From JBECKW01 sp040235505 (GTDB lineage Bacteria > Desulfobacterota > Desulfobacteria > Desulfobacterales > JAFDDL01): DNA of 64,000 nt. The DNA lies in assembly GCA_040235505.1 (NCBI GenBank), contig JBECKW010000112.1, positions 1 through 64,000 on the forward strand, in the 5' to 3' direction. A program made the translations under genes and the position numbers. Under the pieces are notes generated by a model. That model was not told the origin of the DNA and ran no database searches. It worked only from the letters and a program-made list of their open reading frames with translations. Of this stretch, positions 1 through 8,211 are shown in pieces (the first letter of the stretch is position 1; each line of letters opens with the position of its first letter).

Positions 1-431
1 GAGAACCCTTGCTTCAGCCAAAAATCAATATTTCGGGAAATGGCAATCCCACAAATTTCTTTGCAATGACGGCCTTTTGCAAAGTTTGCATATTCTTTTA
101 CTATCAGACTTCCGATACCGTTTTTCCGATAATCGGGCAAAATTTCAATGCCGTGAATATAGAAATAAGCGCCATTTTGATCATATAAATCAATTGGATC
201 TTCGACCTGATTCATTTGTGAAATTTCTAATTTTTCATATATGGGAAATCCCTCACCTGTTCCAACAATTTCGTTTTTCAAAGCAGCCAGAACATACCCG
301 TTTCTATAAATCGATATTGCCTTATCAAAATAGTTTCTAATTTTTACTTCATCGGTTCCGCCCCATATTTCCATACACATTTTTACGAATATGGCGACAT
401 CATTTTTCTCTGCTGTTCTGATTGCGATCAT
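1..431 (-). CDS. GNAT-family N-acetyltransferase (C-terminus beyond window)
   Basis: The open frame starts at ATG 431 and runs off the left edge after about 143 codons, so the C-terminus is missing. It begins MIAIRTAEKNDVAIF, a usual GNAT opening, and carries the acetyl-CoA loop RKNGIGS (motif A, R-x-x-G-x-G) at about residue 108, followed by a strand and a FWLKQGF motif-B end. The family moves an acetyl group from acetyl-CoA to an amine; the substrate cannot be told. It is the first of three acetyltransferases in an AT-rich block on the same strand, unlike the GC-rich genes that follow, which suggests transfer. Confidence 0.8.
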   Translation of the reverse strand, partial: MIAIRTAEKNDVAIFVKMCMEIWGGTDEVKIRNYFDKAISIYRNGYVLAALKNEIVGTGEGFPIYEKLEISQMNQVEDPIDLYDQNGAYFYIHGIEILPDYRKNGIGSLIVKEYANFAKGRHCKEICGIAISRNIDFWLKQGF

Positions 432-520
432 AGTCTTGACAATTTGCCGGTCTTTTGATCATTCTCATTTGATGCGTTGCTGCTAATCAGCCGTGCTGTT
501 TTTGGTACCGACTGTCACTC

Positions 521-976
521 TTATTTCTTCTTTTTCCCACTTACAGAAACAATATTTACACGGATAACAGTGACGGAAGAAAGAGCTGCATCCGTAAATT
601 CATTGAATGAACCTCCATATTGACTGAGAATACATTGAAGTGCTTTGGCTTTTTCTTGCCGGGAATCAATGAACATAGCTATTCCAGACCCGATCACACT
701 TTCATACTTGGTGCCCCATTCACAAGGTTTTTCTGCCGTGATTATTCCGTCTAAAACATCAAATTCAAAGCCGACACGATTATTTTGTTGGATGATTTCA
801 ATTTTCTTTCCGGCACTAGCTGAATGAAAATAAAGGTGTTTCCCATCATAGCCGAAATGAAGCGGCACAATATATGGCTGCCCATTTTCACATAATGCAA
901 CACGGCACACTTTGCAGCGAAAGATAATATCATCGATTTCATTTCGGTCTGTAATATCTCTGTCCTTCCTACGCAT
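521..976 (-). CDS. Nim-like / pyridoxamine-phosphate-oxidase-fold flavin-binding protein
   Basis: A 151-residue protein with the start MRRKDRDITDRNEIDDII and the segment ALCENGQPYIVPLHFGYDG, typical of the NimA-related branch of FMN-binding split-barrel proteins (Pyridox_ox_2 family). Members bind FMN; some reduce 5-nitroimidazoles, most have no proven substrate. A Lys-rich tail (KKKK) ends the protein. Start ATG 976 is preceded by AAGGAAGG at good spacing. It lies between acetyltransferase genes in a low-GC block; such genes are common in Clostridia and Bacteroides, so recent acquisition is plausible. Resistance activity is not implied by family membership alone. Confidence 0.85.
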   Translation of the reverse strand: MRRKDRDITDRNEIDDIIFRCKVCRVALCENGQPYIVPLHFGYDGKHLYFHSASAGKKIEIIQQNNRVGFEFDVLDGIITAEKPCEWGTKYESVIGSGIAMFIDSRQEKAKALQCILSQYGGSFNEFTDAALSSVTVIRVNIVSVSGKKKK

Positions 977-1058
977 ATGCCTTCCTTTGCAAAAGGCCGT
1001 GTACTGGCGGCCATTAACCTTTCCCTTGATTTTTTGGGTGGAGGGGATTGAATTTTAT

Positions 1059-1541
1059 TTATATTTTTTGAAAAGCCAACCTTTCATCCCCCCACTGGTT
1101 ATATATCATGCCACAATGCTTAAATCCGTTTTTAACCAGAAGGTTTTGCATTGAAATATTATCCATATGCGTATCTATCCTGATATTTTTACAACGGCTG
1201 AAACACCACTCAAGACAAATGGTACCGATTCCTTTACCATGTTCAAGGACTGCTATCCGGTGAATTACTGCATATGGATTATCGTTAAGCCATTTTCCTT
1301 TGACGATTTCTTTGTATGTAGGATCATCTCCTTCAATAAATGCGAAACAACCCAGTATGCGTTTACCATCAAAACAAATAAAATGATGTCCGTTTTCCAT
1401 GTCTAATAGGATTGCTTTTTCATCGGGATAGCCGTTAACCCACTGATCAGGATTTCCATGTTCCAGCATATACTTCCGCGCTGAATCATATATTTTCATA
1501 ATTTCATCGAGATCACATCGTTTGGTATGTCTGATTTGCAT
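1059..1541 (-). CDS. GNAT-family N-acetyltransferase
   Basis: A 160-residue complete GNAT protein. It opens with MQIRHTKRCDLDEIMKIY, has a central strand HRIAVLEHGKGIGT that supplies the acetyl-CoA loop (H-G-K-G-I-G, about residue 100), and ends with the family's N-x-x-M-x-x-L-L-x-K-x-G-F motif (residues about 132-144). The sequence resembles small cytoplasmic acetyltransferases of Firmicutes; the acceptor is unknown. The upstream sequence has no strong Shine-Dalgarno. It shares low GC and orientation with the neighbouring acetyltransferases. Confidence 0.85.
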   Translation of the reverse strand: MQIRHTKRCDLDEIMKIYDSARKYMLEHGNPDQWVNGYPDEKAILLDMENGHHFICFDGKRILGCFAFIEGDDPTYKEIVKGKWLNDNPYAVIHRIAVLEHGKGIGTICLEWCFSRCKNIRIDTHMDNISMQNLLVKNGFKHCGMIYNQWGDERLAFQKI

Positions 1542-1640
1542 ATTTTAATTCCAGCCCGGATGATATGTGCCAACGGCCATGATCATTACCAGAACCCAAA
1601 ACGTAACGGCTTTTGAAAACCCTATTTTGAGTTCTATAAT

Positions 1641-2138
1641 TTATACGTTTGCCAGAGCGTATTCCATGATTATGACACCACTGGAATATTTCTCTGATTG
1701 TTTTCTAAAAAGCTCTATAAATCCTTCTCTTTTCCAAAAAGCCAGCGCACGCCGATTCTTCTCGATCACGGCAATTCGCAGGCTGGCACAACCCCATTGC
1801 CTTGCCATGTTTCTAATATATTTGAGAGCTTGAATTCCATGTGATTTGCCTTGTTCCGACTCAATAAACAAAAGCAACCCTATAAAGGCAATTTTTGGTT
1901 CAGGATAATCACGGACTAAATCGAAGCATCCTATATATTTACCGGAGTACTGTATACCAAAAAAATATTTGTCGCTTTCTGTTTTACCAGGAGGAAGTTC
2001 TTTTAACTCTTTTAAAGCTGTATCAGGGCGAGGGAGATCCCCTTCTATTAAATAAAAATAACCCGGGGAATCCATTAGTATCTTTTGGAGAGCATTCACA
2101 TCATTCTCAGAATCTGGATGTAATCGGCAATATTGCAT
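1641..2138 (-). CDS. GNAT-family N-acetyltransferase
   Basis: A 165-residue GNAT. Acetyl-CoA-binding region is SEQGKSHGIQALKYI (about residues 93-107) and the end motif is NRRALAFWKREGF (about residues 128-140). The function is acetyl transfer to an unknown amine. The odd point is the 5' end: a 151-bp palindromic element begins at 2139, the base right before the start codon, so the normal leader and ribosome site have been replaced. No good Shine-Dalgarno is visible there, so translation may be poor or use a later start. The reading frame itself is intact. Confidence 0.8.
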   Translation of the reverse strand: MQYCRLHPDSENDVNALQKILMDSPGYFYLIEGDLPRPDTALKELKELPPGKTESDKYFFGIQYSGKYIGCFDLVRDYPEPKIAFIGLLLFIESEQGKSHGIQALKYIRNMARQWGCASLRIAVIEKNRRALAFWKREGFIELFRKQSEKYSSGVIIMEYALANV

Positions 2139-2289
2139 AGAAGTGGTTTCAAAACCTCCCCTAAGGCCTCCCGCCCGGGCGGGATTGAAGCGATGGATTC
2201 AATGCTCAAAATATTAAATATATTCCTCCGCTTAAATCCATCGCTTCGCCTTGGTCTCGGGCCTGATTGAAGGTTTTGAAACCACTTCT
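2139..2289. repeat. Palindromic MITE-like element
   Basis: The two ends are perfect 19-bp inverted copies (2139-2157 and 2271-2289). Inside are a second inverted pair (GCGATGGATT / AATCCATCGC) and a small CCCGCCCGGGCGGG palindrome, so the whole 151 bp can fold as one long hairpin. No coding capacity. It abuts the start codon of the acetyltransferase at 2138. Confidence 0.8.
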
Positions 2290-2408
2290 AATCATTTGTT
2301 CGTTCCGAGTGAAAGCAACGGATACGGATGAAGTCAAAGCTCCAAAGGTTCCTGCATCCGATCAACATGCTGGTTAGGAAACCCGATATCTTCTGATGCA
2401 AAAATAGA

Positions 2409-2942
2409 TCACCTGTTTTCCTTTGACCATTCCTGTATTTTCCGGGCTTCATCTTTCGGAATACCCAATGACATCAGAAATTCTTTATGTGCCTTTGGTG
2501 CACGGCGCTCAAATTCGGCATGCCACTTTGCCATGGACGATTCGTCCATCCCTGCAGCTTCCATCATTTTTACCCACATTTTTTTATCAACGATGGGTTT
2601 AAAGCTGCCGTTTGTCATTTTTTTCAGCATGGCGATAATTGCGTGTTGCTGACCTCTAAGGAATAGAATCTGTTCCTCCAGATCCTGCAAGCGATTTTCA
2701 AGAATTTTTACACTCGGTGCGGCACCGCTTGATAAAAGCTCTCGCACATTTTCCAGTGACAGCCCGGCGTTGCGAAATATGCAAATACGCTCTAACCTAT
2801 TGAACTCATTTTGTGTATAGACCCGGTACCCTGCGGAGGTTCGCTCAGAGGCACACAGCAAGCCGATTCGATCATAGTATAAAAGTGTGCTTCGCGACAA
2901 ACCGAATGAACGGGCCAATTGTGAAATAGAGTAAGTTTTCAA
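2409..2942 (-). CDS. MerR-family transcriptional regulator with C-terminal ligand-type domain
   Basis: A 177-residue protein. Residues 1-70 form the MerR winged helix-turn-helix (SISQLARSFGLSRSTLLYYD then RTSAGYRVYT), residues about 75-110 the coiled dimer helix, and residues about 118-177 a C-terminal domain (KMWVKMMEAAGMDESSMAKW). No metal-binding Cys cluster of the CueR or ZntR type is seen, so it is more like the multidrug or TipA-type branch. The C-terminal domain is closely similar to the whole of the 61-residue protein encoded just upstream at 2995-3180. A terminator-like hairpin separates the two genes, so they are probably separate transcripts unless read-through occurs. Confidence 0.88.
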   Translation of the reverse strand: MKTYSISQLARSFGLSRSTLLYYDRIGLLCASERTSAGYRVYTQNEFNRLERICIFRNAGLSLENVRELLSSGAAPSVKILENRLQDLEEQILFLRGQQHAIIAMLKKMTNGSFKPIVDKKMWVKMMEAAGMDESSMAKWHAEFERRAPKAHKEFLMSLGIPKDEARKIQEWSKENR

Positions 2943-2952
2943 TCGTCACACA

Positions 2953-2983
2953 ATTTAAAACGGTGGCCAGATTTCGGCCACCG
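2953..2983 (-). terminator. Rho-independent terminator after the 61-residue gene
   Basis: On the minus strand the stem CGGTGGCC/GGCCACCG with loop GAAATCT-like bases is followed by TTTTAAATT. It lies just after the stop codon of the gene at 2995-3180 and 10-20 bp before the MerR start codon. Confidence 0.65.
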
Positions 2984-2994
2984 CCTCAGTTAAA

Positions 2995-3180
2995 CTACCG
3001 GCTATTCGCTCGGATCTTGTTGATTTCATCAGAGGGAATTCCAAGCCACTTCAGAAAGCCCTCATGTCCCTCAGGGTGGCGAGTTTCGAACAGGTGATGC
3101 CACTTCTTCATCGCCTCGTCAGACAATCCGACCTCCCGGAACATGGCAACCCAGTTTTCTTTATTAACGTGATCTTGCAT
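2995..3180 (-). CDS. Small protein equal to a stand-alone MerR C-terminal domain
   Basis: A 61-residue protein starting MQDHVNKENWVAMFREVG at ATG 3180. The start is fixed by AAGGAGG seven bases upstream; a longer frame reaching 3339 has no such support. It aligns along its length with residues about 118-177 of the neighbouring MerR regulator: both share the pattern W-V-x-M-x-x-x-x-G-x-x-x-x-x-M-x-K-W-H and a later FL-x-x-LGIP. It has no DNA-binding part. It may bind the same ligand or pair with the regulator; this is inference. Confidence 0.8.
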   Translation of the reverse strand: MQDHVNKENWVAMFREVGLSDEAMKKWHHLFETRHPEGHEGFLKWLGIPSDEINKIRANSR

Positions 3181-3480
3181 TGTAAGCCTCCTTAAATTTA
3201 TTGTTTTTATTTCTGCCACGGCCATGACAATGCATCCTATAAACTGTGAACCAATAGACGGGTCAACCCCTGAAACCCATTTTTTTTCTGTGAAACCGAA
3301 TGCAGCGCTGTGAGGCCTGGAAACGATGCCGCATGTCAACTGATAAAACCACTATATTTGAATCAATTGAGGTATTTCAAAAACGCCAAAAGAAAAAAAG
3401 CCATTAGCTGTTTAATTAATCCCGCCGTCAGGGCCACCCAGTCGTCCCGCCTCCCAGCACCCTGCCCCGCCGGACTCATC
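3181..3480. other. Spacer, regulatory region of the 61-residue gene
   Basis: About 300 bp between the small gene and the radical SAM gene. It holds the ribosome site of the small gene (3182-3195 area) and an AT-rich part near 3340-3420. No gene, repeat or clear terminator was recognised. Confidence 0.5.
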
Positions 3481-4761
3481 CTACACGTACCAATTGGGAT
3501 GTTCCGCCGCGAGGGCTTTGATTTTTTCCGGGAGCCAGGGAATGAGTCCTTCCCGAAGGTAGAACCTGGGGGTGAGGAGGGTATCATCGGGGGGAATCAA
3601 GCCCTGGGTTCGTGCGAGCCGGGCGAGGGGGGTATGGGGGTAGATTCGGATTCCAACGGTAATTCGCATCAATTCAAAATCAAGACTCTGGACAAAAGCA
3701 AGGCTTTTTTCTACGGTCGCGCGGGTTTCTCCGGGGCCGCCCAGCAGTAGAAATCCCATCCGCAAAATGCCGCCGGCTTTGAAGAGATTTGAAAGCCGGA
3801 TGATCGTGGTCAGGTCGGTCCGTTTGTTCATCTGTTTCAATATGCCTTCGTCACCGCTTTCAAAGCCCAGGGAAATCCTGACGCATCCGGCCTTCGCCAT
3901 TTTCTCCACCAGTTCTTCATCCACGAAATTCGGGTAGATGATGGCCTGCCATCGGATATCGAGACCCGAAGCGATGATGGCGTCGCAGATCGTTTTCGCG
4001 TAGGACATGGGAATATTGAAGGTGTTATCGACGAAAAAGAATTGGGTGAGGCCGGCATCCACATGGTGGCGGAGAGCTGAAACGACACTTTCGGGGGACC
4101 TTTTCCGAAGTCGGGTGCCTTCGATGAGCGGCGTGGAACAGTAACTGCAGACCATGGGGCATCCCCGCCGGGTTTGAAAAGGAAGCCATATATTTTTAGG
4201 ATCGAAACCTGGATGGCTCGATAGCGACCGGTCGGGGTCCGGCAGCGGGTAGGCATCAAGGAGTTTGACGGGTTCCGGGTTCCGTGCCGGACGGCCGTCC
4301 GAAAAGTAGAGGCCGGGGAGATCCGGGACCGGCTCCTTCCTTGCCAGATGGGACAGCAGCCTGACAAATACTTCCTCCCCCTCGCCCCGGATTCCAAAAT
4401 CCGCCCCCAGGTAATCCAGGACGCTTTGGGGAAAAATGCTGTAGCCGGCGCCGCCGAGAATCACCGGGGCATTCGAAAGTCTCCGGCAGGCCGACATCAC
4501 CGGTTTGACCGCATCCAGAAGGAAGCGGGGAGATTCCCTGGACTGGTCGTCGATATTTCGAACCGAAATGCCGATAGCTTCCGGGCCGAACTCCCGGATG
4601 GCGCCGGGAAGGAGTTCGTCGATGTCCGCCCTCGTCATCAAGTTGAGGGCCCGAACCGAATTCCCCGCCCGCCGGGCGGCCTCTTTCACGCAGGCCAGTC
4701 CCAGCGGCATCACCGGCATGTTGATCTGCTCTGTATTTGCGGAGATTAGAAGGACTTTCAT
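3481..4761 (-). CDS. B12-binding-domain radical SAM protein
   Basis: A 426-residue protein. Residues 1-150 form a cobalamin-binding-like Rossmann domain (MKVLLISANTEQINMPVMPLG, later VILGGAGYSIFPQ), and the radical SAM core follows with RGCPMVCSYCSTP (C-x3-C-x2-C for the 4Fe-4S cluster, about residues 200-210). The B12-domain DxHxxG signature is not present, so cobalamin may not be bound. The substrate is unknown; the group includes methyltransferases, cyclases and Fe-S switching enzymes. There is no strong ribosome site before ATG 4761. Next gene downstream on the same strand is the small MerR-domain protein; a functional link is not evident. Confidence 0.85.
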   Translation of the reverse strand: MKVLLISANTEQINMPVMPLGLACVKEAARRAGNSVRALNLMTRADIDELLPGAIREFGPEAIGISVRNIDDQSRESPRFLLDAVKPVMSACRRLSNAPVILGGAGYSIFPQSVLDYLGADFGIRGEGEEVFVRLLSHLARKEPVPDLPGLYFSDGRPARNPEPVKLLDAYPLPDPDRSLSSHPGFDPKNIWLPFQTRRGCPMVCSYCSTPLIEGTRLRKRSPESVVSALRHHVDAGLTQFFFVDNTFNIPMSYAKTICDAIIASGLDIRWQAIIYPNFVDEELVEKMAKAGCVRISLGFESGDEGILKQMNKRTDLTTIIRLSNLFKAGGILRMGFLLLGGPGETRATVEKSLAFVQSLDFELMRITVGIRIYPHTPLARLARTQGLIPPDDTLLTPRFYLREGLIPWLPEKIKALAAEHPNWYV

Positions 4762-4842
4762 GGCAATACCATAGCACGAAAACAGGTGCGGTGCACGGGT
4801 GTTTCAGAGCCTCTATTTCAGAGCCTCGGAAAGACGCGGCCC

Positions 4843-7752
4843 TTATTTCGAAACCTCCCTCACTGCCTTTCGCTGGAGGCGTTGGAGGGGCCACCCCTCC
4901 GCCGCAAACTGGCTGGTGGTGCCGGTGGGCAGGCTCATGCTGATATTGGTTGTAAAGTCAATGCCTGTCATGTCTCCATCGATCGTCAGCGTGGTGGGCT
5001 GGTCCACGGAAAGGTAGGCCCCGCAGGATTCCCCCTCGTCGCAGATGTAGTCGTCGTTGTTCGGATCCGTGCCGGCATATACGAGATACGAATCGCCGTA
5101 GGAAAGGCCCGAAAATTCATATGAATACTGCCCGCTGCTGTCCGGAGCCACGCCGACGGTGTCGATGGTGGACAGGGTGTCCGGGTCCAGCAGTACGACA
5201 TAATGGTATCCACCGTCCAGCGATACGGCGGCGGTCCCCACCTGCATGGAAACCGAAACCGTGGTTTCCTCCCCGTCGGTGGATTCAAAAGTGACCTTGC
5301 CGGTATAGGTTCCGTCGGAAAGCGAGCTGCGGTCCGCGGCGACGGTATAAGTGCCCAGTCCGGTATCGCTGTCCACGTCCGAGGGGGTGACCGTCAGCCA
5401 TGATGAATCCGAGGTGTAACTGCTGAGGGTCAGGGCCTCGCCGCCCCCGCCGTTTTTAACCGTCACATCGGTACTCTCAATGAAGCTGCCGAAACTCAGG
5501 GTGCTCGGAGTGACCGTGAGGATGGCCGGAAGCCCGCCGCTGTCACCACCCTCCTTTGCGATCAAGACCGCCTTGTAAGCGTCGATCAGCCCATAACCGT
5601 ATTTGTCGTCCCGGCCCGAATCGCCGAGATCCTGGGTCAAGTACCCCCCCTGAAGCAGCGCGTCGAATTTATCCGGCGTCAGGCCGCTGTAAAGCGATTT
5701 CATCAGGGCCGCCACACCGGTAACGTGCGGGGCCGCCATGCTGGTACCGATCATAGTGCCATAGATCATCTCGATAGTTCCGCTACTGTCGTCCCCGAGG
5801 GTGCTCCACACCCAGTCCGGGACCCCGTCCCCGTTTTGGTCGAGCTGGGAGCCCCCGGGAGCCGCCACGTCGATGGTGCTACCGTAGTTGGAATAGGGAG
5901 CCAGGGATTCGTCGTACCCCACCGCACTCACCGATACCACGCCGTCATAGGCCGCCGGGTACGTCTTGGTTGTGCTCCCGGTGTTTCCGGCGGCCGCAAC
6001 GATGATGACGCCCTGGGCCCGGGCTTCGGCATATACTTCGGCTTCGGTCTCGGAGTAGCCGGTGCCCCCCAGGCTCAGGTTGATGATGTCCACGGGAGAG
6101 TCCAGTTGAATCCCGCTGTAATCGGTCGCAAGTCCCGCCGCATATTTCACCGCCTGGATGATATCGTAGGAGGTGCCCCCTCCTTTGCCCAGGACCCGCA
6201 AGGGCATGATTTTCACCCCCCATGCGACCCCCGCCACCCCGATGGCGTTGTTCGAGGCGGCGGCAATGGTCCCGGCCACGTGGGTTCCGTGGAAGGAACT
6301 CCCTCCCACATCGCCGTCCCCGGGATCGTCGGGATTGTCATCGACGCCGTCTCCGTCCTGGGAAGTGTCCGGATCCGAAATAAAATCGTAGCCGGCCACA
6401 AGCTGCCCCTGCAGGTCCGGGTGCTTCAGCAACACACCGGTATCAATCACCGCCACCACCACGTTGCTGCTGCCGGTGGTCACGCTCCATGCTTTCGGGA
6501 GGTTTATCAGCGGATAGTTCCACTGTTTGGAATAGATGGGGTCGTTGGGCACCGTGAAGGCCTTTCGGATATAGTTGGGTTCCGCGATTTCGACGTCGGA
6601 TTGTTTTCGAAGCCCCCGGATCATCCAGAGGGTCTCGAGTTTGGCGGTGGTTTTCGAATCCGCTTTTCCCGCCGCCAGACTATGGGCCAGGCTAGCCTGG
6701 ACCCCCAGCCGGGCAAACAGCGTGGCTTTCCCCACGGAATCGCTCCGGGCCAGAAGCCGGTCAAGCCCCGCGGTGCCCCCCTTGTCGGCAAAGCCAAGCG
6801 TCGATATGGTGGTTGCGGCCATGGCGGTGGCGGAAACGTTTCCCGTCGTGCCGTCCTTGAATCGCACCAGCACCTCTCCCGGGACAAAGTCGTCGCTCAG
6901 CCGGAGCGGGTATTGGGCGCTTGCGGAACCGGACTGCCCAAGAATCAGGACGTAGATGGACGCCCCTTCGGTGGCCGACACCCGGATGTAATAGGTCCCG
7001 TCGGAGGGCACGGTGAGGGAATCGATCGCCCCCACGGTGAGGGATGCATCCACCGGCGTACTTGTGTCATTCGATGCATAAAGATACAGGCTCAGGTCGT
7101 CATTGGCCGAGTATTCCGCTGTATAAAGGGTAATGTTCGTACCCCTCGTAAGGGTTGCCTTGAAATAATCGTCTTCATCTCCGGATGTGAACGAGCGGCC
7201 CGACGGTCCTTCACCGGGCAGGTTCACATACCCGCTGACCGAACAGGGCGATGAAATCGACTGAGCCTCGGCGGGCGTGTCGTTGGGAACATAATCGGCG
7301 TAAATATCATTGACGTCGCTGTCCGCCACCACGTATTCGGCGGATGTCACCGTGCCGCTGAGGCTGTATTGGGGTTTTACATCGATGTCGTGGGTTGCGG
7401 TGGCGCTCTTGCCGCCGTTGTCGGTAACGGTCAGCTCCGCCGTGTAGGTACCGGCTTCCGAATAGGTGTGGTCCGCGCTTACCCCGGTCCCGGTACCACC
7501 GTCCCCGAACGTCCATGCATATTTGCTGATACTGCCGTCGCTGTCGGTGGAAGCCGACGCATCGAAGGTGACTTCCAGCGGGTAGGAGCCGGAATCGGTG
7601 GAGACCGTAAAGCTCGCCTCGGGGGCGATGTCTTTCGATCCGGAAGAACCGCAACCCATCAGTATCAGGGTCAGAAACAGGAGGCCGAGCAAAACGCTTC
7701 GTCCGGAGTGCGCAGCCCGGGTGTGGATATATCGGGGAGGTCTTGTTTTCAT
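4843..7752 (-). CDS. Lipoprotein subtilisin-like serine protease with PKD domain
   Basis: A 969-residue exported S8 protease. Residues 1-34 are a lipoprotein signal with lipobox LMGC (Cys34). A PKD domain follows at about 45-125 (YAWTFGDGGTGTG), then a PPC-type beta domain at about 155-275 (DEDDYFKATL, SLYLYASND). The peptidase core spans about 395-720 with catalytic Asp437 (VVAVIDTGV), His488 (SSFHGTHVAGT) and Ser671 (GTSMAAPHVTG), all intact. The C-terminal 230 residues are beta-rich, including a BACON/ASPM-like segment (PSTLSFGSFIESTDVTVKN). It most likely degrades protein outside the inner membrane. It is isolated; no inhibitor or partner gene is beside it. Confidence 0.93.
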   Translation of the reverse strand: MKTRPPRYIHTRAAHSGRSVLLGLLFLTLILMGCGSSGSKDIAPEASFTVSTDSGSYPLEVTFDASASTDSDGSISKYAWTFGDGGTGTGVSADHTYSEAGTYTAELTVTDNGGKSATATHDIDVKPQYSLSGTVTSAEYVVADSDVNDIYADYVPNDTPAEAQSISSPCSVSGYVNLPGEGPSGRSFTSGDEDDYFKATLTRGTNITLYTAEYSANDDLSLYLYASNDTSTPVDASLTVGAIDSLTVPSDGTYYIRVSATEGASIYVLILGQSGSASAQYPLRLSDDFVPGEVLVRFKDGTTGNVSATAMAATTISTLGFADKGGTAGLDRLLARSDSVGKATLFARLGVQASLAHSLAAGKADSKTTAKLETLWMIRGLRKQSDVEIAEPNYIRKAFTVPNDPIYSKQWNYPLINLPKAWSVTTGSSNVVVAVIDTGVLLKHPDLQGQLVAGYDFISDPDTSQDGDGVDDNPDDPGDGDVGGSSFHGTHVAGTIAAASNNAIGVAGVAWGVKIMPLRVLGKGGGTSYDIIQAVKYAAGLATDYSGIQLDSPVDIINLSLGGTGYSETEAEVYAEARAQGVIIVAAAGNTGSTTKTYPAAYDGVVSVSAVGYDESLAPYSNYGSTIDVAAPGGSQLDQNGDGVPDWVWSTLGDDSSGTIEMIYGTMIGTSMAAPHVTGVAALMKSLYSGLTPDKFDALLQGGYLTQDLGDSGRDDKYGYGLIDAYKAVLIAKEGGDSGGLPAILTVTPSTLSFGSFIESTDVTVKNGGGGEALTLSSYTSDSSWLTVTPSDVDSDTGLGTYTVAADRSSLSDGTYTGKVTFESTDGEETTVSVSMQVGTAAVSLDGGYHYVVLLDPDTLSTIDTVGVAPDSSGQYSYEFSGLSYGDSYLVYAGTDPNNDDYICDEGESCGAYLSVDQPTTLTIDGDMTGIDFTTNISMSLPTGTTSQFAAEGWPLQRLQRKAVREVSK

Positions 7753-8211
7753 TTTTCTATCACCATTTCAAAAAAAACGGTGCCCGGTGGCTTCAACACC
7801 CGCTTTCCGGTTGCCCGAAGCGGAAGTGCCTGCCAGGCGCCTTAAACCCTGCAGGAATCCCTCAACAGGCTTCCCGCCAAATTCCGCCTGTCCGCCGGCA
7901 GCAACGCCGACATTGCAACCCACCAACACGTTAACGGTGCAGGATGTAAATTGTTACACCCCGGGCCGGATTCTCTCCGTAGTTTCTTTTATATCATTTT
8001 GCAGCCTTACAGGGAAAGGCGGGTCTTCAAAGGCCCTTCCGGGTTCCGATGACCTGCGTCGATGCCTGGTTTCGGACTTGAACGCAAGCTTTTGTAATAT
8101 TTAGGTTGTATCCGCTCCCGTTCGGGGGGTATGATGAAAGCCGTTGGAACCATGTCGAAGATCCCGATGTCGGGAAATTTTAAACCCCGAACCATCATAG
8201 GAGAACGCCAA
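7753..8211. other. Divergent spacer
   Basis: About 460 bp between the protease (left, minus) and the UPF0182 gene (right, plus). It should hold two divergent promoters. Only the ribosome site of the right gene (AGGAGA near 8199) is clear. No repeat or RNA was recognised. Confidence 0.5.

Noticed and set aside
5725..7254. 509-residue plus-strand frame
   Set aside because: It lies opposite the subtilase gene, which has full catalytic motifs; composition is that of a shadow frame.
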